The position numbers and the translations under genes were made by a program. From the NCBI RefSeq assembly GCF_001715295.1, contig NZ_MDKB01000001.1, positions 394,346-458,345 on the forward strand: DNA of 64,000 nt. The letters run 5' to 3'. The notes under the pieces were generated by a model. The model had not been told where the DNA came from, made no database searches, and saw only the letters and a program-made list of their open reading frames with translations. Every line of letters begins with the position of its first letter. Positions within the stretch are counted from its first letter, which is position 1. The stretch comes from Streptomyces griseus. Its GTDB lineage: Bacteria > Actinomycetota > Actinomycetes > Streptomycetales > Streptomycetaceae. Positions 55,554 to 64,000 of the stretch are shown here, in pieces.

Positions 55554-56810
55554 TCAGTTCCCGCTCGTGACCTGCTGCTGGGCACGCTTCAGAGCGGCCT
55601 CGCTGGACTCGCCGGTGAGGGCGGACTGGAAGGCGCTCTGCAGGGCGAGCGACACGGACGACCACTGCGCGCCGACCTTCGCGGTACGGGAACGGGCCGT
55701 CGAGACCTGTCCGGCCAGGGCCGCCAGCTCCGGGGCCTTCGTACGCCAGACGGCGGCGGCCTTGGCGTTCGCCGGGACCATCCAGCTGTTCAGCGCGTAG
55801 GTGATCTGCTCCTGCTCTCCCGCCATACAGCCGACGATCTTGGCGGCCGTCCTCTCGCGCTCGCCGTCCCCGGTGTTGGGCACGGTCAGCACACCACCGC
55901 CCAGCGGACCGACCGAGTCGTCGCCCGCCTTCGGTACGGGGATCTGCGCGATGCCCCAGTCGAGCCCCTTCTTGGAGTTCAGGGTCTCCACCTGCCACGG
56001 GCCGTTGATCATCATGGCGGCGTTGCCCGCCATGAACTGGTCGTTCACGTCGGCCTGGGTCCAGTTGACGGTGGACTTGGAGAGCGAGCCGTCCTTCAGC
56101 AGCGACTTCCAGTAGTCCAGCGCCCCGGCGACCTCGGGGCTGTCGAGCTTCGTCTCGTCGCCGCCGTTCGACCACATGAACGGGGTGAACTGGAAGACGC
56201 CGTCCTCCGCGCCGCCCGCGCTCAGCGCGAGGCCGTACCGCTTGCCCTGGGTCAGCTTCCGGGCCGTCGACCGCATCTCCTCCCAGGTGGTGGGCACCTT
56301 CAGGCCGGCCTTGTCGAGGGTGTCCTTGTTGTAGAACAGCGCCAGGGTGTTCACCGTGCGCGCCGCTCCGTAGTACGTCCCGTCGAACGAGCCGAAGTCG
56401 ACGATCCCCTCGGGGATGTCCGTCGTGGTCAGCCCGAGGTCCTTCAGCGGGATCAGCCCGCCGGCCTCCGCGAACGTCGGCATCTCGGAGGCGTCCAGCT
56501 GGAGGACGTCCGGCAGCGACTTCGAGGAAGCCATGCGCAGCGCCTTGGTCATGAGCTGCGCGGCCGGCACGCTCTGCTGCTCGATGGTGATCCCGAGCTG
56601 CTTGCTGCAGCGCTCCAGCGTGTCACCGTCCCAGCGGTGGTACGACTCGTCGGTCGAGGAGTTCATGACGGTGTAGACGTCCTCGTCGCGCTGCTGGCCG
56701 CAGCCGGACAGGACGGTGCCGGCGACGACGGTGGAGACGACGGTGAGGGGGAGGAGGATCCGCCTGGTGCGGCGGCGTCGGACCTGGCCGTCCGGAGAGG
56801 GTTCTGTCAC
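55554..56810 (-). CDS. Sugar ABC transporter binding lipoprotein (CebE-like)
   Basis: The protein has 418 residues. GTG 56810 is the start, with AAGGG upstream. A basic n-region (RRRRTRRILLPL) and a lipobox LSGC mark it as a lipoprotein. The fold is solute-binding family 1: SLPDVLQLDASEMPTFAEAGGLIPL, TVNTLALFYNKDTLDKAGLKVPTTWEEM, and AAMMINGPWQVETL. The ligand cannot be read from sequence. The CebR-like box upstream suggests cello-oligosaccharides; the adjacent alpha-xylosidase and xylose isomerase suggest xyloglucan fragments. Confidence 0.93.
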   Translation of the reverse strand: MTEPSPDGQVRRRRTRRILLPLTVVSTVVAGTVLSGCGQQRDEDVYTVMNSSTDESYHRWDGDTLERCSKQLGITIEQQSVPAAQLMTKALRMASSKSLPDVLQLDASEMPTFAEAGGLIPLKDLGLTTTDIPEGIVDFGSFDGTYYGAARTVNTLALFYNKDTLDKAGLKVPTTWEEMRSTARKLTQGKRYGLALSAGGAEDGVFQFTPFMWSNGGDETKLDSPEVAGALDYWKSLLKDGSLSKSTVNWTQADVNDQFMAGNAAMMINGPWQVETLNSKKGLDWGIAQIPVPKAGDDSVGPLGGGVLTVPNTGDGERERTAAKIVGCMAGEQEQITYALNSWMVPANAKAAAVWRTKAPELAALAGQVSTARSRTAKVGAQWSSVSLALQSAFQSALTGESSEAALKRAQQQVTSGN

Positions 56811-56847
56811 GGTGGTGCCCTTGCGGTGAGAGGGTGGCCGGTGCGCG

Positions 56848-56861
56848 GGGGAGCGCTCCCA
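56848..56861. promoter_or_regulatory. CebR-type operator GGGGAGCGCTCCCA
   Basis: It differs from the CebR consensus TGGGAGCGCTCCCA at the first base only and lies 38 bases upstream of the binding-protein start. Confidence 0.8.
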
Positions 56862-56912
56862 CTGGCTGAGTGCCGGGTCCGTGCGCGGGTCCGGCGGGTC
56901 CGTGCACGGGAA

Positions 56913-56943
56913 GGGTGTCCGGCGGGCGGGCCGCCGGACACCC
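56913..56943 (-). terminator. Terminator of xylA
   Basis: GGGTGTCCGGCGG (56913-56925), loop GCGGG, exact complement (56931-56943), six bases beyond the xylA stop. It separates xylA from the downstream binding-protein operon on the same strand. Confidence 0.85.
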
Positions 56944-56949
56944 GGTGCG

Positions 56950-58119
56950 TCAGCGGACGCCGAGGAGGTGGTCCAGGGCGAGCTGGTCGAGGGCTTCGAA
57001 GGCCATGGAGCGTTCGGCGGCGGTGGTGACGTCGAAGTCCTCGTAGGCGGTGCGGTCGGCGAGGAGGGCCTTGAGGCCGTCGTCGGCGGTGGGGAGGGCG
57101 AGTTCGTGGAGGCGGGAGGCGGTCAGGGCGTCCTGGACGGCGGGGTCGGCGCGGAAGGCGGCGGCGCGTTCCTTGAGGATGAGGTAGTTGCGCATGCAGT
57201 TCTTCGCGGATTCCCAGACGCCGTCGATGCCGTCGGTGCGTACGGGCTTGAAGTCGAAGTGGCGCGGGCCCTGGTAGCCGGCGGTCTCCAGGAGGTCGAC
57301 GAGCCAGAAGGCCTGGCGCAGGTCGCCGGCGCCGAAGCGGAAGTCCTGGTCGTACTTGATGCCGGACTGGCCGTTGAGGTCGATGTGGAAGAGCTTGCCG
57401 GCCCACAGGGCCTGGGCGATGCCGTGGGGGAAGTTGAGTCCGGCCATCTGCTCGTGTCCGGTCTCGGGGTTCACGCCGACCAGTTCCGGGCGTTCCAGGC
57501 GCTCGATGAAGGCGAGGGCGTGGCCGATGGTGGGCAGGAGGATGTCGCCGCGGGGCTCGTTGGGCTTGGGCTCGATGGCGAAGCGCAGGTCGTAGCCCTG
57601 TTCGGTGACGTAGTCGCCCAGGAGGTCGAAGGCTTCCTTCATGCGGTCCAGGGCGACGCGGACGTCCTTGGCGGCGCCGGACTCGGCGCCTTCGCGTCCG
57701 CCCCAGGCGACGTAGGTGCGCGCGCCGAGTTCGGCGGCGAGGTCGATGTTGCGGATGACCTTGCGCAGGGCGTAGCGGCGGATGTCGCGGTCGTTGGAGG
57801 TGAAGCCGCCGTCCTTGAACACCGGGTGGGTGAACAGGTTCGTGGTCGCCATCGGGACCTTCATCCCGGTGCGGTCCAGGGCGTCCTTGAACCGGCCGAT
57901 CAGCCGGGCCCGCTCACGGTCGGAGGATCCGAAGGGGATCAGGTCGTCGTCGTGGAACGTCACCCCGTGCGCCCCGAGCGCGGCCAGCCGCTCGACCGAC
58001 TCGACCGGGTCCAGCGCGGGCCGGGTCGGCTCCCCGAACGGGTCGTTGCCACGCCAGCCCACGGTCCACAGACCGAAGGTGAACCTGTCCGCGGGGGTGG
58101 GGGTGAAACGGTCCGACAT
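56950..58119 (-). CDS. xylA: Xylose isomerase
   Basis: The protein has 389 residues, the class I (actinobacterial) length. Metal and substrate residues are all visible: [44 protein letters not shown] and [11 protein letters not shown]. It converts D-xylose to D-xylulose (and glucose to fructose in vitro) in the cytoplasm. ATG 58119 follows AGAGG. The alpha-xylosidase gene is divergent across a 342-base region, so the two are likely induced together: one frees xylose, the other isomerises it. No xylulokinase gene is in the window. Confidence 0.97.
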   Translation of the reverse strand: MSDRFTPTPADRFTFGLWTVGWRGNDPFGEPTRPALDPVESVERLAALGAHGVTFHDDDLIPFGSSDRERARLIGRFKDALDRTGMKVPMATTNLFTHPVFKDGGFTSNDRDIRRYALRKVIRNIDLAAELGARTYVAWGGREGAESGAAKDVRVALDRMKEAFDLLGDYVTEQGYDLRFAIEPKPNEPRGDILLPTIGHALAFIERLERPELVGVNPETGHEQMAGLNFPHGIAQALWAGKLFHIDLNGQSGIKYDQDFRFGAGDLRQAFWLVDLLETAGYQGPRHFDFKPVRTDGIDGVWESAKNCMRNYLILKERAAAFRADPAVQDALTASRLHELALPTADDGLKALLADRTAYEDFDVTTAAERSMAFEALDQLALDHLLGVR

Positions 58120-58461
58120 TGATCAGCCTCTTGTCGCCGAAGGCCCGGACGGCTGCTCTGCCGCCCTGCCTATTTGTTTGCTTGCAGTACTAATACTCCA
58201 TCCGGCCAGGGGTTTCTAGACCGTTTCCGTGACGTATCGCTCACGTGGCGCCATCGTGACCGATCGGATACACGCGGTGTATCTCTCGGTTTCCGGGCAA
58301 TCCGGCCGTTCCTGTCGCACACCGATCCCGGCGGCCGTATTTGTTTTGTGTACGATCAAAATCGAGGGGACCCGCCGCCGCGCTGACCGCGGCCGCCCCG
58401 ACGTCCCGCATCCCAGAACCTCCGACTCCCGTACTTCCGAGACGGATGAAGGACCACCCCC
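58120..58461. promoter_or_regulatory. Divergent xylA / GH31 control region
   Basis: The motif TATTTGTTT occurs at 58171 and again at 58338, both in AT-rich islands, each near one of the two promoters. TTTTGTGTACGATCAAAA (58344-58361) is a partial inverted repeat. ROK or similar regulator binding is a guess. No LacI-type GAGCGCTC box is present. Confidence 0.45.
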
Positions 58462-60717
58462 ATGAAGTTCACCGACGGCTTCTGGCAGTTGCGCAACGGT
58501 GTGCACGCCTCCTACGCCACCGAAGTCCGCGACGTCCGCCTGGAGGACGACCGTCTCGCCGCCTACGCCGCCGTGAAACGCGTCGAACGCCGCGGTGACA
58601 CGCTGAACGCGCCGCTGATCACCGTGGACGCCCACGCGCCCGCCGAGGGCGTCATCGCCGTGCGCCTCACCCACCACGCGGGCAGGCGCCGCAAGGGGCC
58701 CGACTTCGAGCTGCCGGGGGCGGCCACCCGGCCCGCCGCCACCACCCGTACCGAGGGCGCGACCGCCGAGCTGACCAGCGGCCCGCTCACCCTGCGCCTC
58801 CCCACCGAGGGCGCGTTCGGCCTGGAGTTCCTCGACGGTGACGGACGGCTCCTGACCTCCGCGGGCCGCAAGGGCACCGCCTTCGCGACCGCCCCCGACG
58901 GCAGCCACCACATGGTCGCCCAACTCGGCCTCGGCGTGGGGGAGACCGTCCACGGCCTCGGCGAACGCTTCACGCCGTACGTCAAGAACGGCCAGGTCGT
59001 CGACATCTGGCAGGCCGACGGCGGCACGAGCAGTGAGCAGGCGTACAAGAACATCCCGTTCTACCTCTCCTCGCGCGGCTACGGCGTCTTCGTCAACCAC
59101 CCCGGCAAGGTCTCCTTCGAGGTGGGCTCCGAGGCCGTCGGCCAGGTGCAGTTCAGCGTCGAGGACCAGACCCTGGAGTACTTCGTCGTGGCAGGACCCA
59201 CGCCGAAGGAAGTGCTGTCCAGGTACGCCGCCCTCACCGGCCTGCCCGCGCTCCCGCCGGCCTGGTCGTTCGGGCTCTGGCTCACCACGTCGTTCACCAC
59301 GGCCTACGACGAGGCCACCGTCACCTCCTTCGTCGACGGCATGGCCGAGCGTGGCATCCCGCTGAGCGTCTTCCACTTCGACTGCTTCTGGATGCGCGAG
59401 TACCAGTGGTGCGACTTCGAGTGGGACCCGGCCGTCTTCCCCGACCCGGAGGGCATGATCACCCGGCTCAAGGACAAGGGCCTGAGGATCTGCGTCTGGA
59501 TCAACCCGTACATCGGGCAGAAGAGCTCCCTCTACGAAGAGGGCGCCGAGAAGGGCTACTTCGTCGAGACGCCGGACGGGGACGTCTGGCAGTGGGACAA
59601 GTGGCAGGCCGGCATGGCGCTGGTCGACTTCACGAACCCCGAGGCCACCGCGTGGTTCCAGGCCAAGCTGAAGGTCCTCCTCGACCAGGGCGTCGACGGC
59701 TTCAAGACCGACTTCGGCGAGCGCATCCCGACGGACGTGGTCTGGCACGACGGCTCCGACCCGGAGCGCATGCACAACTACTACACGCACCTGTACAACA
59801 AGGCCGTCTTCGAACTCCTGGAGCAGGAGCGCGGCCAGGGCGAGGCCGTCCTCTTCGCCCGCTCGGCGACGGCCGGCGGCCAGCAGTACCCGGTCCACTG
59901 GGGCGGCGACTGCTGGTCCTCCTTCGAGGCCATGGCCGAATCCCTGCGGGGCGGCCTCTCGCTGTCGCTGTCCGGGTTCGGGTTCTGGAGTCACGACATC
60001 GGCGGCTTCGAGGGCACCCCCGACCCGGCGGTCTTCAAGCGCTGGCTCGCCTTCGGCCTGCTCTCCTCGCACAGCCGGCTGCACGGCTCGTCGTCGTACC
60101 GCGTGCCGTGGGAGTTCGGCGACGAGGCGGTGGACGTGGCCCGGCAGTTCACCCGGCTCAAGCACCGCCTCATGCCCTACCTGTACGGCGCCGCGGTCGA
60201 GGCCCACCGCACGGGCGTGCCGACCATGAGGCCCCTGCTGCTGGAGTTCCCGCAGGACCCGACGGCCCGCACGGCCGACCGCGAGTACCTGCTCGGCCCG
60301 GACGTCCTCGTCGCGCCGGTCTTCACCGGGGACGGCCAGGTCGAGTACTACGTCCCCGAGGGCACCTGGACCCACCTGCTGACCGGCGACACGGTGACCG
60401 GCCCCGCCTGGCGCCGCGAGACGCACGGCTTCGACAGCCTGCCCCTCCTGGTCCGCCAGGGCGCGGTCCTGCCCCTCGGCGCGGACGAGTCCCGCCCGGA
60501 CGGTGCGTGGCTGGACGACCTGGAACTGCGCGTCTTCGCCCCGGCGGGCACGGGCGACTTCACCCGCACGGTGACGGTCCCCGACCGCACGGGTGCGGTG
60601 GCCGCGACGTACGAGGTGGTCCGCGAGGGCGGCGAGGTCCGCGTCACCGCGGACACGGACCGGCCGTACACGGTCACGGTGGTGGGCGAGGAGGGCCTGA
60701 CGGTCGTCAGCCGCTGA
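58462..60717 (+). CDS. GH31 alpha-xylosidase (YicI type)
   Basis: The protein has 751 residues, close to E. coli YicI. The nucleophile Asp lies in GFKTDFGERIP (D417) and the acid/base Asp in WGGDCWSSFEAM. FHFDCFWMREYQWCDFEWDP and RHGSSSYR-type C-terminal features (HGSSSYRVPWEFGDEAV) fit alpha-xylosidase rather than alpha-glucosidase specificity. It has no signal peptide, so it acts on imported oligosaccharides such as isoprimeverose from xyloglucan. ATG 58462 has GAAGGA nine bases upstream. It is divergent from xylA. Confidence 0.94.
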   Translation: MKFTDGFWQLRNGVHASYATEVRDVRLEDDRLAAYAAVKRVERRGDTLNAPLITVDAHAPAEGVIAVRLTHHAGRRRKGPDFELPGAATRPAATTRTEGATAELTSGPLTLRLPTEGAFGLEFLDGDGRLLTSAGRKGTAFATAPDGSHHMVAQLGLGVGETVHGLGERFTPYVKNGQVVDIWQADGGTSSEQAYKNIPFYLSSRGYGVFVNHPGKVSFEVGSEAVGQVQFSVEDQTLEYFVVAGPTPKEVLSRYAALTGLPALPPAWSFGLWLTTSFTTAYDEATVTSFVDGMAERGIPLSVFHFDCFWMREYQWCDFEWDPAVFPDPEGMITRLKDKGLRICVWINPYIGQKSSLYEEGAEKGYFVETPDGDVWQWDKWQAGMALVDFTNPEATAWFQAKLKVLLDQGVDGFKTDFGERIPTDVVWHDGSDPERMHNYYTHLYNKAVFELLEQERGQGEAVLFARSATAGGQQYPVHWGGDCWSSFEAMAESLRGGLSLSLSGFGFWSHDIGGFEGTPDPAVFKRWLAFGLLSSHSRLHGSSSYRVPWEFGDEAVDVARQFTRLKHRLMPYLYGAAVEAHRTGVPTMRPLLLEFPQDPTARTADREYLLGPDVLVAPVFTGDGQVEYYVPEGTWTHLLTGDTVTGPAWRRETHGFDSLPLLVRQGAVLPLGADESRPDGAWLDDLELRVFAPAGTGDFTRTVTVPDRTGAVAATYEVVREGGEVRVTADTDRPYTVTVVGEEGLTVVSR

Positions 60718-60748
60718 TTCCGCCCCCCGGCCCGGACAGGAAGCCGGA

Positions 60749-60782
60749 GCGGCTCCCCGCAGGCGGCGCCGCGGGGAGCCGC
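60749..60782 (+). terminator. Terminator after GH31
   Basis: GCGGCTCCCCGC (60749-60760), loop AGGCGGCGCC, exact complement (60771-60782). Confidence 0.85.
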
Positions 60783-60984
60783 AGAGGCCCGGGCGTCCGT
60801 GTACGGGCCGAGCCCCCGGGTGTCCCCTGTCCCGGAACGCCGCAGCACGGCGCCCTGCCCGGCCCGGGCTGCCCGGGCACGGCGAGCCGCGTCCTGCCGG
60901 GCCCGGCGGAATGCGATCGTCGGCCGGCGGGTTGGTACCAGCGGCACCACGTGACCTGCACGGCAGAGAAGGCGGACGTAAGAC

Positions 60985-61608
60985 ATGGGCGAGCTGATCC
61001 TCATCCGGCACGGCGAGACCGAGTGGTCCCGCTCCGGGCAGCACACGAGCTACACGGACCTGCCCCTGACCGAGCTGGGGGAGCGGCAGGCCCGCGCCCT
61101 CGTCCCGCTCCTCGAAGAACGGGAGATCGGCCTCACCCTGACCAGCCCGTACCTCCGCGCCCGCCGCACCGCCGAGCTGGCCGGCCTGCCCGCCCCCCGG
61201 GTGACGCCGGACCTGCACGAGTGGGACTACGGGGCGTACGAGGGCGTGACCACGGTCGACATCCGCCGCGTCCGTCCCGACTGGAACCTGTGGACCGACG
61301 GCGTGGCGCCGGGGCCGGCCGAACACCCGGGGGAGACGCCCGACGAGGTCGGCGCCCGGGCGGACCTGGTTCTCGCGGAGCTGCGGGCGGCGGCCTCACG
61401 TCTCGGGGAGGCCGACATCGCCCTCGTGGCGCACTCCCACTTCCTGCGCGTGCTCACCGCCCGCTATCTGCGGCTGGCCCCCGCGAGCGGTGAACTGTTC
61501 CAGCTCGCCACGGGCGCCGTCTCCCGGCTCGGCACGGAGCACGGCAAGCCGGTCATCAAGGCGCTCAACATGGCCCTTCCGGAGCGGCTGTTGCACGCCC
61601 TCGACTGA
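60985..61608 (+). CDS. Histidine phosphatase family protein
   Basis: The protein has 207 residues. The active-site motif LILIRHGETEWS is at the N-terminus; the second histidine is in VAHSHFLRVLTARY and the Glu in DLHEWDYGAYEG. It belongs to the phosphoglycerate-mutase-like branch with broad substrates, often sugar phosphates. ATG 60985 is the only reasonable start, though the ribosome site is weak. It is a single gene between two carbohydrate genes, with no clear regulatory link. Confidence 0.93.
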   Translation: MGELILIRHGETEWSRSGQHTSYTDLPLTELGERQARALVPLLEEREIGLTLTSPYLRARRTAELAGLPAPRVTPDLHEWDYGAYEGVTTVDIRRVRPDWNLWTDGVAPGPAEHPGETPDEVGARADLVLAELRAAASRLGEADIALVAHSHFLRVLTARYLRLAPASGELFQLATGAVSRLGTEHGKPVIKALNMALPERLLHALD

Positions 61609-61722
61609 CGGCACCGTCCACCCCGTCCCCGTCCGCGGTCGGCGCCGGGCCGTCACCGACGCCCACCCGCGAGGTGGCGGAGGCCGCCCGCGAACCTGTC
61701 CGGAAACCGGCCGCGCGAAGCG

Positions 61723-61751
61723 TTTACAGGTGCCCGGCCGCGCGCTAACCT
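61723..61751 (+). promoter_or_regulatory. Promoter of the LPMO gene
   Basis: TTTACA (61723-61728) and TAACCT (61746-61751), spacer 17 bases, followed directly by the operator. The layout copies the GH81 promoter. Confidence 0.65.
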
Positions 61752-61761
61752 CCGGCCGAAG

Positions 61762-61775
61762 TGGGAGCGCTCCCA
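61762..61775. promoter_or_regulatory. CebR operator TGGGAGCGCTCCCA
   Basis: An exact match to the streptomycete CebR consensus, at about +4 to +17 of the predicted LPMO transcript and 54 bases upstream of the start codon. Confidence 0.88.
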
Positions 61776-61828
61776 AGCTCGCAACCGAACCCGGCCCCAC
61801 CCGGCGCCGCAGCGAAGGGACGTACATC

Positions 61829-62905
61829 GTGATCAACCTGGCCAGGCACCGATTACTGGCGGGCACCCGCCGAAGGGCACTACTCCTCACCCTGCTCGCC
61901 CTCCTCACGACCGTCCCCGCCCTCGGGCTCGTCGTCACCACGGGGGAGAAGGCCGAGGCGCACGGCACCCCGATGAAGCCCGCCAGCCGCACCTTCCTGT
62001 GCTGGCAGGACGGGCTCACCGACACCGGGGAGATCAAGCCCGTGAACCCCGCGTGCAAGGGCGCCGCGCAGCAGAGCGGGACCACTCCCTTCTACAACTG
62101 GTTCTCCGTGCTGCGCTCGGACGGCGCGGGCCGCACCCGCGGCTTCGTCCCCGACGGACAGCTGTGCAGCGGCGGCAACACCAACTTCACCGGGTTCGAC
62201 CAGGCGCGCGACGACTGGCCGGTGACCCACCTGACCGAGGGGGCGACCATCGACTTCTCGTACAACGCGTGGGCGGCGCACCCGGGGTGGTTCCACGTCT
62301 ACATCACCAAGGACGGCTTCGACCCGACGCAGCCGCTCACCTGGGACGACATGGAGGAGACACCCTTCCTCTCCGTCGACCACCCGCCGCTCAACGGCAC
62401 CCCCGGCACCGTCGAGGCCGACTACCGGTGGTCCGGCGCGCTGCCCGACGGCAAGGACGGCCGCCACATCATCTACATGGTGTGGCAGCGCTCCGACAGC
62501 CAGGAGACCTTCTACTCCTGCTCCGACGTGGTCTTCGACGGCGGCAACGGAGAGGTGACGGGCGTCAAGGAGGGGTCCACCACCCCCACCGAGCCCCCGC
62601 CCGGCGCGTGCACCGCGACGCGGACCACCACCGGCAGCTGGAGTGGCGGCTACCAGTCCCAGGTGACCGTCACCAACTCCGGCACGGTGCCGATGCTGGG
62701 CTGGATGGTGGAGTGGACGCAGCCGGCAGGTCAGCGGGTCGCCAGTCTCTGGAGCGGTGCCATGACGACTCAGGGACAGGCGGTGATGGTCCACAACGCG
62801 GACTGGAACGGCTCGCTGGACCCCGGTGAATCCACCACCTTCGGATACGTGTCCGAGGGCGGCGCGGCGGATCCCGCGCTGGAACTCGGCTGCACGGTGG
62901 GCTAA
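61829..62905 (+). CDS. AA10 lytic polysaccharide monooxygenase with CBM2
   Basis: The protein has 358 residues. GTG 61829 follows GAAGGGA by eight bases. A signal peptide ends AEA, exposing His45 as mature residue 1 (HGTPMKPASRTFLCW), the first ligand of the copper brace; the second is His151 in WAAHPG. The AA10 core (YNWFSVLRSDGAGRTRGFVPDGQLC, RSDSQETFYSCSDVVFDGGNGEVTG) resembles cellulose-active C1-oxidising ScLPMO10C. A Thr/Pro linker leads to a CBM2 (CTATRTTTGSWSGGYQSQVTV ... WNGSLDPGESTTFGYV) for cellulose binding. It should oxidatively cleave crystalline cellulose outside the cell. Confidence 0.95.
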   Translation: MINLARHRLLAGTRRRALLLTLLALLTTVPALGLVVTTGEKAEAHGTPMKPASRTFLCWQDGLTDTGEIKPVNPACKGAAQQSGTTPFYNWFSVLRSDGAGRTRGFVPDGQLCSGGNTNFTGFDQARDDWPVTHLTEGATIDFSYNAWAAHPGWFHVYITKDGFDPTQPLTWDDMEETPFLSVDHPPLNGTPGTVEADYRWSGALPDGKDGRHIIYMVWQRSDSQETFYSCSDVVFDGGNGEVTGVKEGSTTPTEPPPGACTATRTTTGSWSGGYQSQVTVTNSGTVPMLGWMVEWTQPAGQRVASLWSGAMTTQGQAVMVHNADWNGSLDPGESTTFGYVSEGGAADPALELGCTVG

Positions 62906-63092
62906 GGGCTGTCCCGAAGGTCCCGTGCGCCCGGGGACGCCTGGGACACGCACTCGCCGCGTCGTCGGGCTCGTGCCGGGATATCCACGGTCGGGACGAC
63001 CCTCCGCCGTGCGATCGCACGCACCGGACGCCCCCGGACCTGCCGTTCGGGCGGACGACGCTCCTTTCGGCGCAGGGCGTAAAGGCTGTCCC
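62904..63092. repeat. Dispersed intergenic repeat, copy B
   Basis: It begins TAAGGGCTGTCCCG and ends GTAAAGGCTGTCCCGC, so it is bounded by a direct repeat. CTCGCCGCGTCGTCGG and CCTCCGCCGTGCGAT are shared with copy A at 30146-30320. It overlaps the LPMO stop codon. Confidence 0.65.
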
Positions 63093-63122
63093 GCACGTCA
63101 CGGCGGGCTCAGCAGCGCGGAA

Positions 63123-63153
63123 GGCCGGTACCTCTGCCCCCGAGGTACCGGCC
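63123..63153 (-). terminator. Hairpin after the sortase gene
   Basis: GGCCGGTACCTC (63123-63134), loop TGCCCCC, exact complement (63142-63153), just beyond the sortase stop. Confidence 0.85.
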
Positions 63154-63170
63154 GGAGCCCACGGGCGGAA

Positions 63171-63890
63171 TCAGACCGCCTTCTTCAGCGACGCGAGATG
63201 GGCGAAGACGACCACGTTCGCCGAGTAGCCCGCCTTCTTGTCGAAGCGGCCCCCGCAGGTCAGCAGCCGTAGTTCCGGCCGCCCGGTCGCCCCGTAGACC
63301 TTCTCGTCGGGGAACTCGTCCTTCGTGTACGTCTTCACCGTGTCGACGGTGAACACCGCGGTCTTCCTGTCCGCCCTCGTCACCGTGACCTTGTCACCCC
63401 GGCGCAGCGCGTTCAGGTTGAGGAAGATGGCCGGGCCCGTCTTCGTGTCCCGGTGGCCCACGAGCAGGGCCGTTCCCGCTTCGCCCGGAGAGGGGCCCTT
63501 CTCGAACCAGCCGGCCAGTTTCGGCTTGCTGAGCGGTGGAGCCCCGAGCCGCCCCTTCGCATCGAGGCCGAGGCCGACGACCGGGGCCTCGATGAAGATG
63601 GCGGGAACGGCGACCTTCAGCGGGCGGGAGTGCACGAGGGGGGCGTGCGAGGCGGGTACGTGCTCCTGCGGCTTGTGCGGTGCCCGGCGGAACGGCGCCT
63701 GCCCGCCGCCCGCGGCGTCACCGCCGCGGGCGGCGGTGACCGACGGGGTGTCCTCGGAGGAGTCCGAGGACACCCAGGCGATGCCGGCCACCAGTGAGGA
63801 CGTCACGCACAGCGTCATGGTGAGACGGCATGCGCGACTCGGTCCTCGTCGTCGCCGTCGGCAGCGGGCGTTATGCCTCGCCACGGGCAC
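63171..63890 (-). CDS. Class F sortase
   Basis: The protein has 239 residues from GTG 63890, which lies inside the end of the upstream gene (20-base overlap); a later start nearer the membrane segment is possible. An N-terminal anchor (LTMTLCVTSSLVAGIAWVSS) follows basic residues. The sortase core has the His in LLVGHRDTKTGPA, the Cys in LRLLTCGG and an Arg shortly after (RFDKKAGYSANVVVFAHL). Class F sortases are actinobacterial, with few known substrates. The overlapping upstream gene encodes a protein with a C-terminal membrane anchor, a natural partner. Confidence 0.93.
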   Translation of the reverse strand: MPVARHNARCRRRRRGPSRACRLTMTLCVTSSLVAGIAWVSSDSSEDTPSVTAARGGDAAGGGQAPFRRAPHKPQEHVPASHAPLVHSRPLKVAVPAIFIEAPVVGLGLDAKGRLGAPPLSKPKLAGWFEKGPSPGEAGTALLVGHRDTKTGPAIFLNLNALRRGDKVTVTRADRKTAVFTVDTVKTYTKDEFPDEKVYGATGRPELRLLTCGGRFDKKAGYSANVVVFAHLASLKKAV

Positions 63891-64000
63891 GGCGACGTGC
63901 GGTCCGCCGGACCATGACCAGGCCGGCGACTCCCGCGGCCCCGGCGACCAGCGCCGCCGTGGTCCCGACGTTCGAGTCGCTCTCGGAGCTCACGCTCTCC
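63871..64000 (-). CDS. C-terminal end of a membrane-anchored protein next to the sortase, partial
   Basis: On the minus strand the frame from 64000 to the TAA at 63873-63871 reads ESVSSESDSNVGTTAALVAG, then AAGVAGLVMVRRTARRRARGEA. This is a Ser-rich stretch, a membrane helix and a positively charged tail, as in proteins encoded beside class F sortases. No LPxTG-like pentapeptide can be seen in the part available. The start lies beyond the window. Confidence 0.7.
   Translation of the reverse strand, partial: ESVSSESDSNVGTTAALVAGAAGVAGLVMVRRTARRRARGEA

Noticed and set aside
58216..61326. 1036-codon minus-strand open frame opposite GH31
   Set aside because: Shadow of GH31 and the phosphatase gene; spans known genes and a terminator.

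Overview
The window is chromosomal DNA of a Streptomyces or very close actinomycete. Base composition is very GC-rich, third codon positions are almost all G or C, GTG and TTG starts are common, and the XRE-MurA (murA2-like) / aconitase pair matches the neighbourhood I know from S. coelicolor (SCO5998-SCO5999). No rRNA, tRNA or CRISPR array was seen.

Layout. (1) 1-15.7 kb is an accessory, type VII secretion (T7SS)-linked block. It holds the 3' part of a giant modular protein of the 'lonely Cys' type, three tandem SseB-like T7SS-associated proteins, a 1236-residue protein with an ADP-ribosyltransferase (ART)-like tail, and a membrane-anchored ricin-lectin protein. Genes are tightly spaced, two of the junctions being GTGA overlaps. 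(2) 15.9-17.6 kb carries the common Streptomyces trio DUF397 / XRE regulator / RsbW-like ATPase. (3) 17.6-25.6 kb carries a secreted GH81 beta-1,3-glucanase with a divergent LacI repressor and matching operators, a membrane protein, and a secreted CBM13-GH62 arabinofuranosidase. (4) 25.8-33.2 kb holds two cofactor-free haloperoxidase-like hydrolases, a large LuxR (LAL) regulator, a small monooxygenase, a broken SDR gene and a SpoIIE-type phosphatase. (5) 33.8-43.2 kb is a polysaccharide-use locus: acetyl-xylan-esterase-like enzyme, IclR regulator, FAD oxidoreductase, complete sugar ABC importer and a secreted BNR-4 propeller protein. (6) 43.3-44.5 kb is a decayed patch with an Imm35/YrhB immunity gene, the C-terminal stub of a papain-fold toxin, and IS5-type transposase remnants. 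(7) 44.7-51.1 kb is conserved core: XRE-MurA fusion, DUF4236 gene, aconitase, ROK regulator. (8) 51.1-62.9 kb is a second glycan-use region: YihY protein, a cebEFG-bglC-like operon (binding protein, two permeases, GH1), xylose isomerase, GH31 alpha-xylosidase, a phosphatase, and an AA10 lytic polysaccharide monooxygenase with a CBM2 tail. (9) 63.1-64 kb is a class F sortase and the end of a membrane-anchored partner.

How it fits together. Much of the window serves plant and fungal polysaccharide breakdown. Secreted GH81, GH62, LPMO and BNR-4 proteins cut polymers outside the cell, two ABC importers take up oligosaccharides, and GH1, GH31 and XylA process them inside. The same 14-bp LacI-type palindrome (core GGAGCGCTCC or GAGAGCGCTCTC) occurs at the GH81, LacI, binding-protein and LPMO promoters, consistent with CebR-like control. 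The most unusual part is the left-end block, where clan CD peptidase-like His/Cys pairs alternate with ART-like units that have lost the NAD-binding arginine. A small toxin/immunity stub lies 29 kb away.
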